From Pseudonocardiales bacterium (GTDB taxonomy: Bacteria; Actinomycetota; Actinomycetes; Mycobacteriales; Pseudonocardiaceae): 35,957 nt of DNA. This document shows positions 8,639 to 16,588 of the stretch, piece by piece; within the stretch, counting starts at the first letter, position 1, and every line of letters starts with the position of its first letter. The position numbers and the translations under genes were made by a program. The notes under the pieces were generated by a model that saw only the letters and a list, made by a program, of their open reading frames with translations, was not told where the DNA came from and ran no database searches. The stretch spans positions 1-35,957 of the forward strand of contig JAPLAT010000320.1 in assembly GCA_026393175.1 (NCBI GenBank), written 5' to 3'.

Positions 8639-8676
8639 TACCGCCGGTAACTTGCGGCCGAACTTACCCGCGGTAA
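8639..8676. promoter_or_regulatory. Two similar palindromes, TACC-gcc-GGTA and TTACC-cgc-GGTAA, between divergent genes (candidate operators)
   Basis: 8639-8649 TACCGCCGGTA and 8664-8676 TTACCCGCGGTAA; centres 26 bp apart, in the P450/metallophosphoesterase intergenic region. Confidence 0.6.
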
Positions 8677-8714
8677 CCCGGGCTGCGCCACCCTCGCGTG
8701 GTAGGAGATGGGCC

Positions 8715-9641
8715 GTGCCCGCCCCCCGCCTGCTCGCCGTGTCCGACCTGCACGTGCGCCATCCCGACAACCGGGCGCTCGCGGCCGGGCTGCGGCCCGT
8801 CGGCGACGGGGACTGGCTGATCGTGGCCGGCGACGTCGCCGAGCAGGTCGACGACGTGCTGGAGACGCTGGCCGGGCTGCGCGAGCGGTTCGCCCGCGTC
8901 GTCTGGGTGCCGGGCAACCACGAACTGTGGACGCGCACCAAGGAGGTGCCGGCCCGGCGCGGCGTGGCCCGCTACGCGGCGCTCGTCGAGGGCTGCCGCG
9001 CCCGGGGCGTCGACACCCCGGAGGACCCCTTCCCGGTCTTCCCGGGCCCGGACGGCCCGCTCGTCGTCGCGCCGCTGTTCGTGCTCTACGACTACTCGTT
9101 CCTCCCCGACGGCGCGGCGACCGCCGCCGAGGGCCTGGCGATCGCCCGGACGGCCGGCGTCGTCGCCACCGACGAGCACCTGCTGCACCCCGACCCGCAC
9201 CCGTCCCGCGCGGCCTGGTGCGCCGCCCGGGTGGCGGAGTCGCGGCGCCGGCTGGACGCGATCGACGCCGCGCTGCCGACGGTGCTGGTCAACCACTGGC
9301 CGCTCACCCGGCTCCCGACGCGCGTGCTGCGCCACCCCGAGTTCGCGCTCTGGTGCGGCACGACGGCGACGGCGGACTGGCACGTCCGCTACCGGGCGGC
9401 CGCCGTGGTCTACGGGCACCTGCACATCCCGCGGGTCACGACCGAGGACGGCGTGCCGTTCCACGAGGTGTCCCTGGGCTACCCGCGGGAGTGGCGGGCC
9501 CGGGACGAGCGGTACGGGACGCGGGTGGCGGACCTGCTCCCGCGGCAGGTCCTGCCGGCAGTGCCCTGGCCGGGGCCTCCCGGACCCCCGCCTCCTCCCG
9601 GAACCACAGCCACACCGCCACCCACAGCACGGGCCCGGTGA
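8715..9641 (+). CDS. Calcineurin-like metallophosphoesterase
   Basis: LLAVSDLHVRHPDN, WLIVAGDVAEQ, VVWVPGNHELW, VNHWPL, VYGHLHIPR metal-ligand motifs; GTG start. Confidence 0.92.
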   Translation: MPAPRLLAVSDLHVRHPDNRALAAGLRPVGDGDWLIVAGDVAEQVDDVLETLAGLRERFARVVWVPGNHELWTRTKEVPARRGVARYAALVEGCRARGVDTPEDPFPVFPGPDGPLVVAPLFVLYDYSFLPDGAATAAEGLAIARTAGVVATDEHLLHPDPHPSRAAWCAARVAESRRRLDAIDAALPTVLVNHWPLTRLPTRVLRHPEFALWCGTTATADWHVRYRAAAVVYGHLHIPRVTTEDGVPFHEVSLGYPREWRARDERYGTRVADLLPRQVLPAVPWPGPPGPPPPPGTTATPPPTARAR

Positions 9642-9807
9642 CGGCCAGGATCGTCAGCGCCAGCCACGCGGTGTCCGAGACGAACCCGGTGGCCGCCCAG
9701 CCGAGGATCCACACGACCATCAGCGCCGTGCGCCGCCGGATGAGCCGGCGGTGCACGGCGACGAGGGGCTCCCGCAGGTCGGTGACGACGACGGGGCGCT
9801 CGCGCAT
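9436..9807 (-). CDS. Small membrane protein with Pro/Ala-rich tail
   Basis: Two hydrophobic segments (RTALMVVWILGWAATGFVSDTAWLALTILAVTGPVLWVAVWLWF); 3' 206 bp antisense to the metallophosphoesterase gene. Confidence 0.5.
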   Translation of the reverse strand: MRERPVVVTDLREPLVAVHRRLIRRRTALMVVWILGWAATGFVSDTAWLALTILAVTGPVLWVAVWLWFREEAGVREAPARALPAGPAAGAGPPPASRTARPGPATPAGSPGTPRGTARRPRS

Positions 9808-9814
9808 CAGCCCA

Positions 9815-10063
9815 TCATGCGCGCGTGCCGTAGCGGCGGCGGAACTTCTCCACCTGACCGGCGGAGTCGAGCACGCGGGTCGCGCCGGTCCAGAACGGGT
9901 GCGAGAACGCCGTGACGTCCACGCGGACCAGCGGGTAGGTGTTCCCGTCGCTCCACTCGACGGTCTCGCGCGAGGTCGCCGTCGAGCGGGTGAGGAACGC
10001 GTCGCCGGTGGACCGGTCCTGGTAGACGACGGGTCCGTAGGCGGGGTGGATGCCGGGTCGCAT
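9815..10063 (-). CDS. rpmE2: 50S ribosomal protein L31 type B (Cys-free, zinc-independent)
   Basis: [28 protein letters not shown]...[18 protein letters not shown]...[10 protein letters not shown]; no cysteines; AAGGAGG SD upstream on the minus strand. Confidence 0.93.
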   Translation of the reverse strand: MRPGIHPAYGPVVYQDRSTGDAFLTRSTATSRETVEWSDGNTYPLVRVDVTAFSHPFWTGATRVLDSAGQVEKFRRRYGTRA

Positions 10064-10078
10064 CGGATGCCTCCTTGT

Positions 10079-10093
10079 TGACAACGATGTTCG
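10079..10093. promoter_or_regulatory. Candidate Zur operator
   Basis: TGACAACGATGTTCG resembles TGAAAATGATTTTCA-type actinobacterial Zur boxes (11/15 identities to that string by eye); lies between rpmE2 and the divergent Cys-motif gene. Confidence 0.4.
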
Positions 10094-10112
10094 TTTGCAT
10101 CAACGTACCCCC

Positions 10113-10469
10113 ATGCCCTTCCATTCCGGCTACACGGCCGTCACCTGTGCCGCCTGCACCGGGCCGGGCACCGTCGGGCCCGCCCTGCAGGACGCGCTCC
10201 GGCCGGTCGTGCGGGCGAGCACGGGCGGCGTCCTCGTCGGCGCGGGCTGCCTCGCCGGCTGCGCCGGCAGGCCGGCCGGACCGGTCCTGCTCGTGCAGCC
10301 CTGCGACGGCGAGCGGCGGCCGACCTCGCCCGCCCTGCGGATCGGGCCGCTGCGCACCGGCGCCGACGTCGACGCCGTGACGGCCTGGCTCGGCGCGGGC
10401 GACCTCGACCCGGCGCTGCTGCCGCGCCACCTCGTCGTCCCCCCGCGCCGGCGCACCACGACCGGCTGA
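10113..10469 (+). CDS. Cys-motif (thioredoxin-like 2Fe-2S / metal-binding type) small protein
   Basis: MPFHSGYTAVTCAACTGPG...GVLVGAGCLAGCAGRPAGPVLLVQPCDG; CxxC and CxxxC arrangement. Confidence 0.55.
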   Translation: MPFHSGYTAVTCAACTGPGTVGPALQDALRPVVRASTGGVLVGAGCLAGCAGRPAGPVLLVQPCDGERRPTSPALRIGPLRTGADVDAVTAWLGAGDLDPALLPRHLVVPPRRRTTTG

Positions 10470-10520
10470 CGTACCCGGGGCGCGCCGCGCTCGTTGCCGC
10501 CGGTGAGGGCGACGACGGGG

Positions 10521-11495
10521 GTGCGTGACGTGCGGTGGACGGGTCCGGTCGGGCTGCTGGCGGCCCTGGGGGTGGCGCTGGCGGCCGCGCTCGGCGGCGC
10601 GGCACCCGCGCTGGCCGACGAGGAGGGGCCCGCGCTGCGCGTCCCGGTGGACCTGCTCGACGCCGCGCTGGACTGCACCGAGGGCGCGGCCGATCTCGAC
10701 GCCGTGCTGCTCGTCCCCGGCACCGGGCTGACGCCCGCGCCCAACTTCTCCTGGAACTACGCCCGGGCCTTCGCCCAGCAGGGTCGTCCGTTCTGCACGG
10801 TGGAACTGCCGGAGAGCGCGACGGGCGACGTGCAGGTCGCCGCGGAGTACGTCGTGCACGCCCTGCGGACGATGGGTGCGGGCACCGACGTGGTCGGCTA
10901 CTCGCAGGGCGGCATGATCGGGCGCTGGGCGCTGAAGTACTGGCCCGACACGCGCGGCCTGGTCGACGACCTCGTCGGCCTCGCCCCGTCCAACCACGGC
11001 ACCCTCGACGCCGACGTGCTGTGCGCGGCCGGGCCGTGCGCCGCGGCGATCCACCAGCAGGCGCTGGCCGCCGACTTCATGGCGGCGCTGAACGACGGCC
11101 CGGAGACCTTCCCCGGCGTCGACTACACGGTCGCCTACTCGCTGACCGACCAGGTCGTCGTGCCCAACCTGGTGCCCCCGCGCAGCTCGCCGCTGCGGGG
11201 CGACGCCGCGAACATCGCCGTGCAGCAGGTCTGCCCGGGGCACGTCGCCGAGCACCTGGCGATGGGCACCTACGACCCGGTCGGCCACGCGATCGTCCTC
11301 GACGCGCTGGACGCCGACGGGCCTGCCGACCGCGACCGGATCGACCGGGGCGCCTGCCTGGCCGGGGTCATGCCCGGGGTCGACCCGGTGACCTTCCCGA
11401 CGGACTACGCCGGCTTCGTCGCGGCCGTCGGGAACGGGATCGCGACGGCCCGGCCGGTGCCCGCCGAGCCGCCGATCGCCCCCTACGCCCGCTGA
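10521..11495 (+). CDS. Secreted lipase/esterase (alpha/beta hydrolase)
   Basis: Signal peptide WTGPVGLLAALGVALAAALGGAAPALA; LLVPGTGLTP; DVVGYSQGGMIGRWALKYWP (GxSxG); LAPSNHG. Confidence 0.88.
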   Translation: MRDVRWTGPVGLLAALGVALAAALGGAAPALADEEGPALRVPVDLLDAALDCTEGAADLDAVLLVPGTGLTPAPNFSWNYARAFAQQGRPFCTVELPESATGDVQVAAEYVVHALRTMGAGTDVVGYSQGGMIGRWALKYWPDTRGLVDDLVGLAPSNHGTLDADVLCAAGPCAAAIHQQALAADFMAALNDGPETFPGVDYTVAYSLTDQVVVPNLVPPRSSPLRGDAANIAVQQVCPGHVAEHLAMGTYDPVGHAIVLDALDADGPADRDRIDRGACLAGVMPGVDPVTFPTDYAGFVAAVGNGIATARPVPAEPPIAPYAR

Positions 11496-11524
11496 CCGGG
11501 ACCGTCACGTGATCTGATGGTGTC

Positions 11525-12298
11525 GTGAGCCGGTCCCGGTCGGGTGCGCGCGTGCTGGACCGCACGCGCCCGGAACCGCTGTGGTCCCAGCTGCTGGGCG
11601 ACCTGCGCCGCCGCCTCGGGGCGGGGGAGTTCACCGGCGTGTTCCCCGGCGAGCTCGCGCTGGTCGCCGAGTACGGGGTCAGCAGGCACACCGTGCGCGA
11701 GGCCCTGCGCCGGCTGCGCGACGAGGGCACGGTCGTCGCCGGTCGCGGCCGCACGCCCCGGCTGGCCGAGCCGGTGCAGATCCGCCAGCCGGTCGGCGCC
11801 CTCTACAGCCTGTTCTCCGCCGTCGAGGCCGCCGGGCTCTCGCAGCGCAGCGTCGTGCGCACCCTCGAGGTGCGCGCCGACGGCGTCGTCGCCGCCCGCC
11901 TGGGGCTGGAGGAGTCCACGCCGCTGGTGTTCCTGGAGCGGCTGCGCATGGCGGGCACCGCGCCGCTGGCCGTCGACCGGGTGTGGCTGCCCGAGCGGAT
12001 CGCGCGCCCGCTGCTCGACGTCGACCTCACCCACACCGGCCTCTACGCCGAGCTGGAGCAGACCTGCGGCATCCGGCTCTCCGGCGGGCGCGAGGACATC
12101 CGGGCCGTCGTGCCCACGCCCGCCGAGCGCGCGCTGCTCGCCGTCGAGGCGGGGGTGGCGGCGTTCTCGGTGGAGCGCCTCGGGCGGGTCGGCGAGGAGG
12201 CGGTCGAGTGGCGGCACACGCTCGTGCGCGGTGACCGGTACACCCTGACGGCGGATCTGTCGGCGCGGGAGAACTACCAGTTGGGCCTGGCCCGCTGA
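11525..12298 (+). CDS. GntR family transcriptional regulator (UTRA effector domain)
   Basis: 257 aa; PLWSQLLGDLRRRLGAGEFTGVFPGELALVAEYGVSRHTVREALRRLRDEG wHTH; UTRA-like C-terminus. Confidence 0.9.
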   Translation: MSRSRSGARVLDRTRPEPLWSQLLGDLRRRLGAGEFTGVFPGELALVAEYGVSRHTVREALRRLRDEGTVVAGRGRTPRLAEPVQIRQPVGALYSLFSAVEAAGLSQRSVVRTLEVRADGVVAARLGLEESTPLVFLERLRMAGTAPLAVDRVWLPERIARPLLDVDLTHTGLYAELEQTCGIRLSGGREDIRAVVPTPAERALLAVEAGVAAFSVERLGRVGEEAVEWRHTLVRGDRYTLTADLSARENYQLGLAR

Positions 12299-12307
12299 GG
12301 TGGTGAG

Positions 12308-12982
12308 GTGGGCGCCGTGGACGAGATCGAGGAGTGGACGCGCACCCAGCGGCGCGTCATCGACCTGGTGGAGCCCCTGACCGCGGAGCAGGCCGCGGTC
12401 CGCGTGCCGGCCTGCCCGGACTGGACCGTGCGGGACCTGCTCGCGCACATGGTCGGCCTGGGGGCCGACGTCGTGGCGGGCGACGAGCCCGACGACCACA
12501 ACGAGCGGTGGACGGGCCGGCAGGTCGAGTCCCGCCGCGACCGCGACGTCGCCGCGCTGGTGGCGGAGTGGCGCGAGCTCACCGGCCCGCTGCGCGACTG
12601 GATGCGCCGCTACAACACCCGCCCGCTCGGGGACGTGGTGATCCACGAGCAGGACCTGCGAGGCGCGCTCGGCGTGCCCGGCGGGCAGGACAGCGCCGGA
12701 GTGGCGGCGGTGCGCGACCGGTTCACCGGCCGGTTCGCCGCCCGGCTCGGCGACCGCCCGCCGATCGCGCTGGTGGGGGAGACCTGGTCGTGGGCCTCCA
12801 CCCGGGAACCGGGCGCGGCGGCCGTCGTCGTCCGGGCGCCGGACTTCGACCTGGCGCGGGCGCTGGTGACCCGGCGGTCGGCCGCGCAGCTGCGCGGCTG
12901 GACCGAGCGCGGGGACATCGAGCCCTACCTGGACGCGTTCGCCGTGCTCGGGCCGCTGCCGGTGAACGACCTGCGGGAGTGA
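12308..12982 (+). CDS. Maleylpyruvate isomerase family, mycothiol-dependent (DinB-fold) protein
   Basis: ACPDWTVRDLLAHMVGLGADVV..., VIHEQDLRGALG His motifs of the TIGR03083/MDMPI family. Confidence 0.82.
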   Translation: MGAVDEIEEWTRTQRRVIDLVEPLTAEQAAVRVPACPDWTVRDLLAHMVGLGADVVAGDEPDDHNERWTGRQVESRRDRDVAALVAEWRELTGPLRDWMRRYNTRPLGDVVIHEQDLRGALGVPGGQDSAGVAAVRDRFTGRFAARLGDRPPIALVGETWSWASTREPGAAAVVVRAPDFDLARALVTRRSAAQLRGWTERGDIEPYLDAFAVLGPLPVNDLRE

Positions 12983-12988
12983 GCGGGG

Positions 12989-13741
12989 TCAGCCCGGCCC
13001 GATCCGCCCGGCCGCGCGCGCCAGCACCTCGGCGACGGCCGGGGCGGCGGCCCGGCGGAACCGCATCGTCGGCGCGGAGTGGGTGATCGCCGCGACCGGG
13101 CCCCCCGGCCCGCCGGGCACGCAGACCCCGACGGCGGAGATGCCGGCCTCGGTCTCGTCGACGTTGAGGCCGTAGCCCCGGCGCCGGGTGCGGGCGAGCA
13201 GCCGCTCCAGCCGGGGCAGGTCGACGTCGGGCCGGTCGCCGTAGAGCGCGCGCACCGTGGCCACGGGCAGCGCCGCCAGCAGCGCCCGGCCGCCCGAGGT
13301 GGCCTCCGCGGGCAGCCGCACCCCGGCGCGCGAGCCCACCCGCAGCGGTCGGCGCGCCTCCACCGAGTCGACGAACAGCACCTCGGTCCCCTCCCGCACC
13401 ATCAGGTGCACGGTCTCGTCCAGCGCCCGGTGCACCTCCTCCAGCGCGGGCCGCAGCCGGGTGCGCAGCAGCAGTCGGTCCGGGTCGGGGGCCGCCCCGA
13501 GGAGCGCGGGCCCGGGCCCGTAGGCGCGGTCCGGGCGCTGCGCGGCGAACCCGCGGAAGACCAGCATCCGCAGCAGCCGGTGCGCCGTCGAGCGGGCGAC
13601 GCCCAGCTCGCGCGCCGCGTCGCTCACCCGCACGGCGCCGTCGCGGCGCAGGGCCAGCAGCAGGAGCAGCGCGTGGTCCACCGAGGCGAGCGCGTAGGCG
13701 GGGCGGTCGCCGTGCCCGTTCTGCCCCCCGCTGTTCTGCAC
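12989..13741 (-). CDS. IclR family transcriptional regulator
   Basis: SVDHALLLLLALRRDGAVRVSDAARELGVARSTAHRLLRMLVFRGF HTH; IclR effector domain. Confidence 0.9.
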   Translation of the reverse strand: MQNSGGQNGHGDRPAYALASVDHALLLLLALRRDGAVRVSDAARELGVARSTAHRLLRMLVFRGFAAQRPDRAYGPGPALLGAAPDPDRLLLRTRLRPALEEVHRALDETVHLMVREGTEVLFVDSVEARRPLRVGSRAGVRLPAEATSGGRALLAALPVATVRALYGDRPDVDLPRLERLLARTRRRGYGLNVDETEAGISAVGVCVPGGPGGPVAAITHSAPTMRFRRAAAPAVAEVLARAAGRIGPG

Positions 13742-13800
13742 AGCGGAATCGTAGGTCCGGTCGCGTGCCGGGACCGCCCGCGCCGCCGTACGGTCGGCCG

Positions 13801-14907
13801 ATGACCGCCCTCGCCGAGCCGACCGCCGAGGAGCTCGCCGCCCTCGACGACCTGTACGCCGACTTCGCCGCCGCCCACATGACGCCGTTGTGGACCCAGA
13901 TCGGCGGCCTCATGCCGGTCACCCCGAGCCCGGCCGCGGTGCCGTTCCTGTGGCGCTGGTCGACGCTGCTGCCGCTGGCGCGCCGGGCCGGGGAGCTCGT
14001 GCCGGTCGGCCGGGGCGGGGAGCGGCGGGCGATCGCGCTGGCCAACCCCGGCCTGCCCGGCACGGCGTACGCGACGCCGACGCTGTGGTCGGCGATCCAG
14101 TACCTCGGCCCACGCGAGGAGGCGCCCGCCCACCGGCACACCCAGACCGCGTTCCGGTTCGTGGTGGAGGGCGAGGGCGTGTGGACGAACGTGGAGGGCC
14201 CGGGCGGGGGGGTCGACGCGATAGCGATGCGGCGCGGGGACCTGCTGCTCACCCCGGGCATGCACTTCCACGAGCACCACAACACCACCGACCACCCGAT
14301 GGCCTGGATCGACGGGCTCGACATCCCGCTGGTCCGCCAGATCGACGCCGGGTTCTTCGAGTTCGGCCCGGACGAGCTCGCGACCCGGGACACCCCGGCG
14401 GCCTCGCGCAACGAGCGGCTGTGGGGCCACCCCGGGCTGACGCCGGTCGGCGCGCCCGTGCCGCGGGCCTCGCCGCTGATGGCCTACCGGTGGGAGCACA
14501 CCGATGCCGCCCTGGCCGCCCAGCTGGAGCTGGCGGTCGAGGGCCACCCGGGCGTGGTGGGCCCCGGGCACGCGGCGGTCCGGTTCACCAACCCGGCGAC
14601 GGCGGGGGACTGCCTGTCGACGATGCGCTGCGAGATGCACCGCCTCGCCCCCGGCGCCGCGACGCGCACCCGGCGCGTCGCGGGGTCGGCGGTCTGGCAG
14701 GTGTTCTCGGGCTCGGGCACCGTCGCCGTCGGGGAGGAGACCTGGGAGGTCGGCACCGGGGACCTGTTCGCCGTGCCGTCGTGGGCGCCGGTGCGGATCG
14801 CCAGCGACGCGGGGCTGGACGCCTTCCGCTTCTCCGACGAGCCCGTCCTGGAGGCGCTGGGCCTGGCCCGCACGCAGACGGGGGACGGGGAGACCGGGGA
14901 CGCGTGA
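13801..14907 (+). CDS. Gentisate 1,2-dioxygenase-like bicupin
   Basis: AIQYLGPREEAPAHRHTQTAFRFVVEGEGVWTNVEG, GDLLLTPGMHFHEHHN; bicupin architecture of GDO. Confidence 0.88.
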   Translation: MTALAEPTAEELAALDDLYADFAAAHMTPLWTQIGGLMPVTPSPAAVPFLWRWSTLLPLARRAGELVPVGRGGERRAIALANPGLPGTAYATPTLWSAIQYLGPREEAPAHRHTQTAFRFVVEGEGVWTNVEGPGGGVDAIAMRRGDLLLTPGMHFHEHHNTTDHPMAWIDGLDIPLVRQIDAGFFEFGPDELATRDTPAASRNERLWGHPGLTPVGAPVPRASPLMAYRWEHTDAALAAQLELAVEGHPGVVGPGHAAVRFTNPATAGDCLSTMRCEMHRLAPGAATRTRRVAGSAVWQVFSGSGTVAVGEETWEVGTGDLFAVPSWAPVRIASDAGLDAFRFSDEPVLEALGLARTQTGDGETGDA

Positions 14908-16043
14908 CCGACGTCGTCGTCGTCGGGGGCGGCATCGGCGGCCTCGCCGCGGCCGTGTGCTGCGCCCGGCGCGGGCTCGCCGTCCGGGTGCTGGAGCAGG
15001 CCCGGGCGTACGGCGAGGTCGGGGCGGGGATCCAGCTCGCGCCCAACGCCACCCGCGTCCTGCACCGCCTCGGCCTGCTCGACCGGCTCCGCGACGTCGG
15101 CGTCCGGCCGCGGCGCCTCGTGCTCTCCGACGCCGTCACCGGCGCCGAGCTGACCCACCTGCCGCTCGACGACCTCACCGCCCGCTACGGCGGCCCCTAC
15201 GTCGTGCTGCACCGCTCCGACCTGCTCGACGCGCTGCTCGACGCCGCACGCGCGGCGGGCGTGGCGCTGGAGACCGACGCCCGCGTGGAGTCCGTCGTCG
15301 ACACCGGCGCGGGCGTGAGCGCCCGCACCGCCGACGGCCGGGAGTTCGCCGGCGGGGTCCTGCTGGCCGCCGACGGCCTGCACTCCCGGGTCCGGCCGCT
15401 GCTGTGCGCCGACGAGCCGGTCGCCTCCGGCTACGTCGCCTACCGCGGCGCGGTCCCGCTCGACGCCGTGGCGCACCGCTCCGACCTGGCCGACGTCGTG
15501 GTGTTCGTCGGCCCGGGGCGGCACTTCGTGCAGTACCCGCTGCGCGCGGGGGAGCTGTACAACCAGGTCGCGGTCTTCCGCAGCCCGGCGTTCGCGCGGG
15601 GCGAGCCGGACTGGGGCGGCCCCGACGAGCTCGACGCCGCGTTCGCCGGCAGCTGCGACCACGTGCTCGGCGCCGTCGCCGCGGTGCGCCGCGACCTGCG
15701 CTGGCCGATGGCGGACCGGGAGCCGGTCGACACGTGGGTCGGGGGCCGGGTGGCGCTCCTCGGCGACGCGGCGCACCCCATGCTGCAGTACCTCGCCCAG
15801 GGCGCCTGCCAGGCGATCGAGGACGCCGACGCCGTCGCCGCCGCGCTGGCCGAGGAGCCGCCGGACGCCGCGCTGCGGGCCTACCAGGCCCGGCGCGCGC
15901 CCCGGGCGGCGTTCGTGCAGACCACGGCCCGGCGCTGGGGAGAGCTCTGGCACCTCGACGGCCCCGCCGCGGCGGCCCGGGACGCGGCGCTGCGCGCCCG
16001 GGCCCCCGACGACCACACCTGGGTGGCCCCCCTCTACGGCTGA
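14904..16043 (+). CDS. FAD-dependent aromatic monooxygenase (3-hydroxybenzoate 6-hydroxylase / salicylate hydroxylase type)
   Basis: VVVVGGGIGGLAAAVCCARRGLAVRVLEQA (GxGxxG), LAADGLHSRVR (DG), VALLGDAAHPMLQYLAQGACQAIEDA (GD); GTG start overlapping the upstream stop. Confidence 0.88.
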   Translation: MTDVVVVGGGIGGLAAAVCCARRGLAVRVLEQARAYGEVGAGIQLAPNATRVLHRLGLLDRLRDVGVRPRRLVLSDAVTGAELTHLPLDDLTARYGGPYVVLHRSDLLDALLDAARAAGVALETDARVESVVDTGAGVSARTADGREFAGGVLLAADGLHSRVRPLLCADEPVASGYVAYRGAVPLDAVAHRSDLADVVVFVGPGRHFVQYPLRAGELYNQVAVFRSPAFARGEPDWGGPDELDAAFAGSCDHVLGAVAAVRRDLRWPMADREPVDTWVGGRVALLGDAAHPMLQYLAQGACQAIEDADAVAAALAEEPPDAALRAYQARRAPRAAFVQTTARRWGELWHLDGPAAAARDAALRARAPDDHTWVAPLYG

Positions 16044-16045
16044 GG

Positions 16046-16117
16046 GTCCTCGCAGAGGGCAGGTCGTCCTCGCACACGTCCGGTCCCCTGCGAGGACCGC
16101 CGGACCTGTGCGGGGAC
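16046..16117. repeat. Mini mirrored array: 2 direct + 2 inverted units of GTCCTCGCA, 20-bp period
   Basis: GTCCTCGCA at 16046 and 16066; TGCGAGGAC at 16089 and TGCGGGGAC at 16109; in the convergent gap 16044-16128. Confidence 0.85.
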
Positions 16118-16128
16118 GCCGCCGCCGG

Positions 16129-16542
16129 TCACGTGAGGGCGGCCCGGCAGCTGTTCAGGGCGGCGCGCAGGGCCGCGCGCTGCTCCGCGGACAGGTCGGC
16201 CACCATCCGCTCCTCCAGCGCGCCGACCTCGCCCGCCACCGCGGCGAGCTGCCGCCTGCCGGCCGCGGTCAGGCAGGTGCGCAGGCGGCGGCCGTGGCCG
16301 GGGTCGGGGGAGCGGTGGATCAGCCCGCGCCCCTCCAGCGCCGCGACGATGTCGGCCATGGCCTGCGGCGTGACGAAGGAGTTGCGGGCGAGCTCGGCGG
16401 TGGACAGGCCGTCGCGGCGCTCCAGCACCGTGAGCGCGGTGTAGGTCGCCGTCGTCAGGCCGTGCGGGCGCAGCAGCTCGTCGAGCCGGGCGCGGACCGC
16501 CAGCTCCACCTGCTTCACCGCGTACAGCAGCGAGGGCTCCAT
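16129..16542 (-). CDS. MarR family transcriptional regulator
   Basis: MEPSLLYAVKQVELAVRARLDELLRPHGLTTATYTALTVLERRDGLSTAELARNSFVTPQAMADIVAALEGRGLIHRSPDPGHGRRLRTCLT: canonical MarR wHTH. Confidence 0.93.
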   Translation of the reverse strand: MEPSLLYAVKQVELAVRARLDELLRPHGLTTATYTALTVLERRDGLSTAELARNSFVTPQAMADIVAALEGRGLIHRSPDPGHGRRLRTCLTAAGRRQLAAVAGEVGALEERMVADLSAEQRAALRAALNSCRAALT

Positions 16543-16563
16543 CGCACCAGCTTCCCACAATGC

Positions 16564-16574
16564 CAGGTTTCCTG
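16564..16574. promoter_or_regulatory. Candidate MarR operator (CAGG-ttt-CCTG) in a short divergent promoter
   Basis: AATGCCAGGTTTCCTGTTAATT in the 46-bp intergenic region between marR and the crotonase gene; unusually AT-rich for this window. Confidence 0.45.
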
Positions 16575-16588
16575 TTAATTTCGGCGGC

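Noticed and set aside
16044-16128. Simple intrinsic terminator only
   Set aside because: Dyad symmetry could terminate transcription, but the 20-bp spacing of two direct copies per arm and absence of a U-tract are not explained by a single hairpin; kept as a mirrored array.
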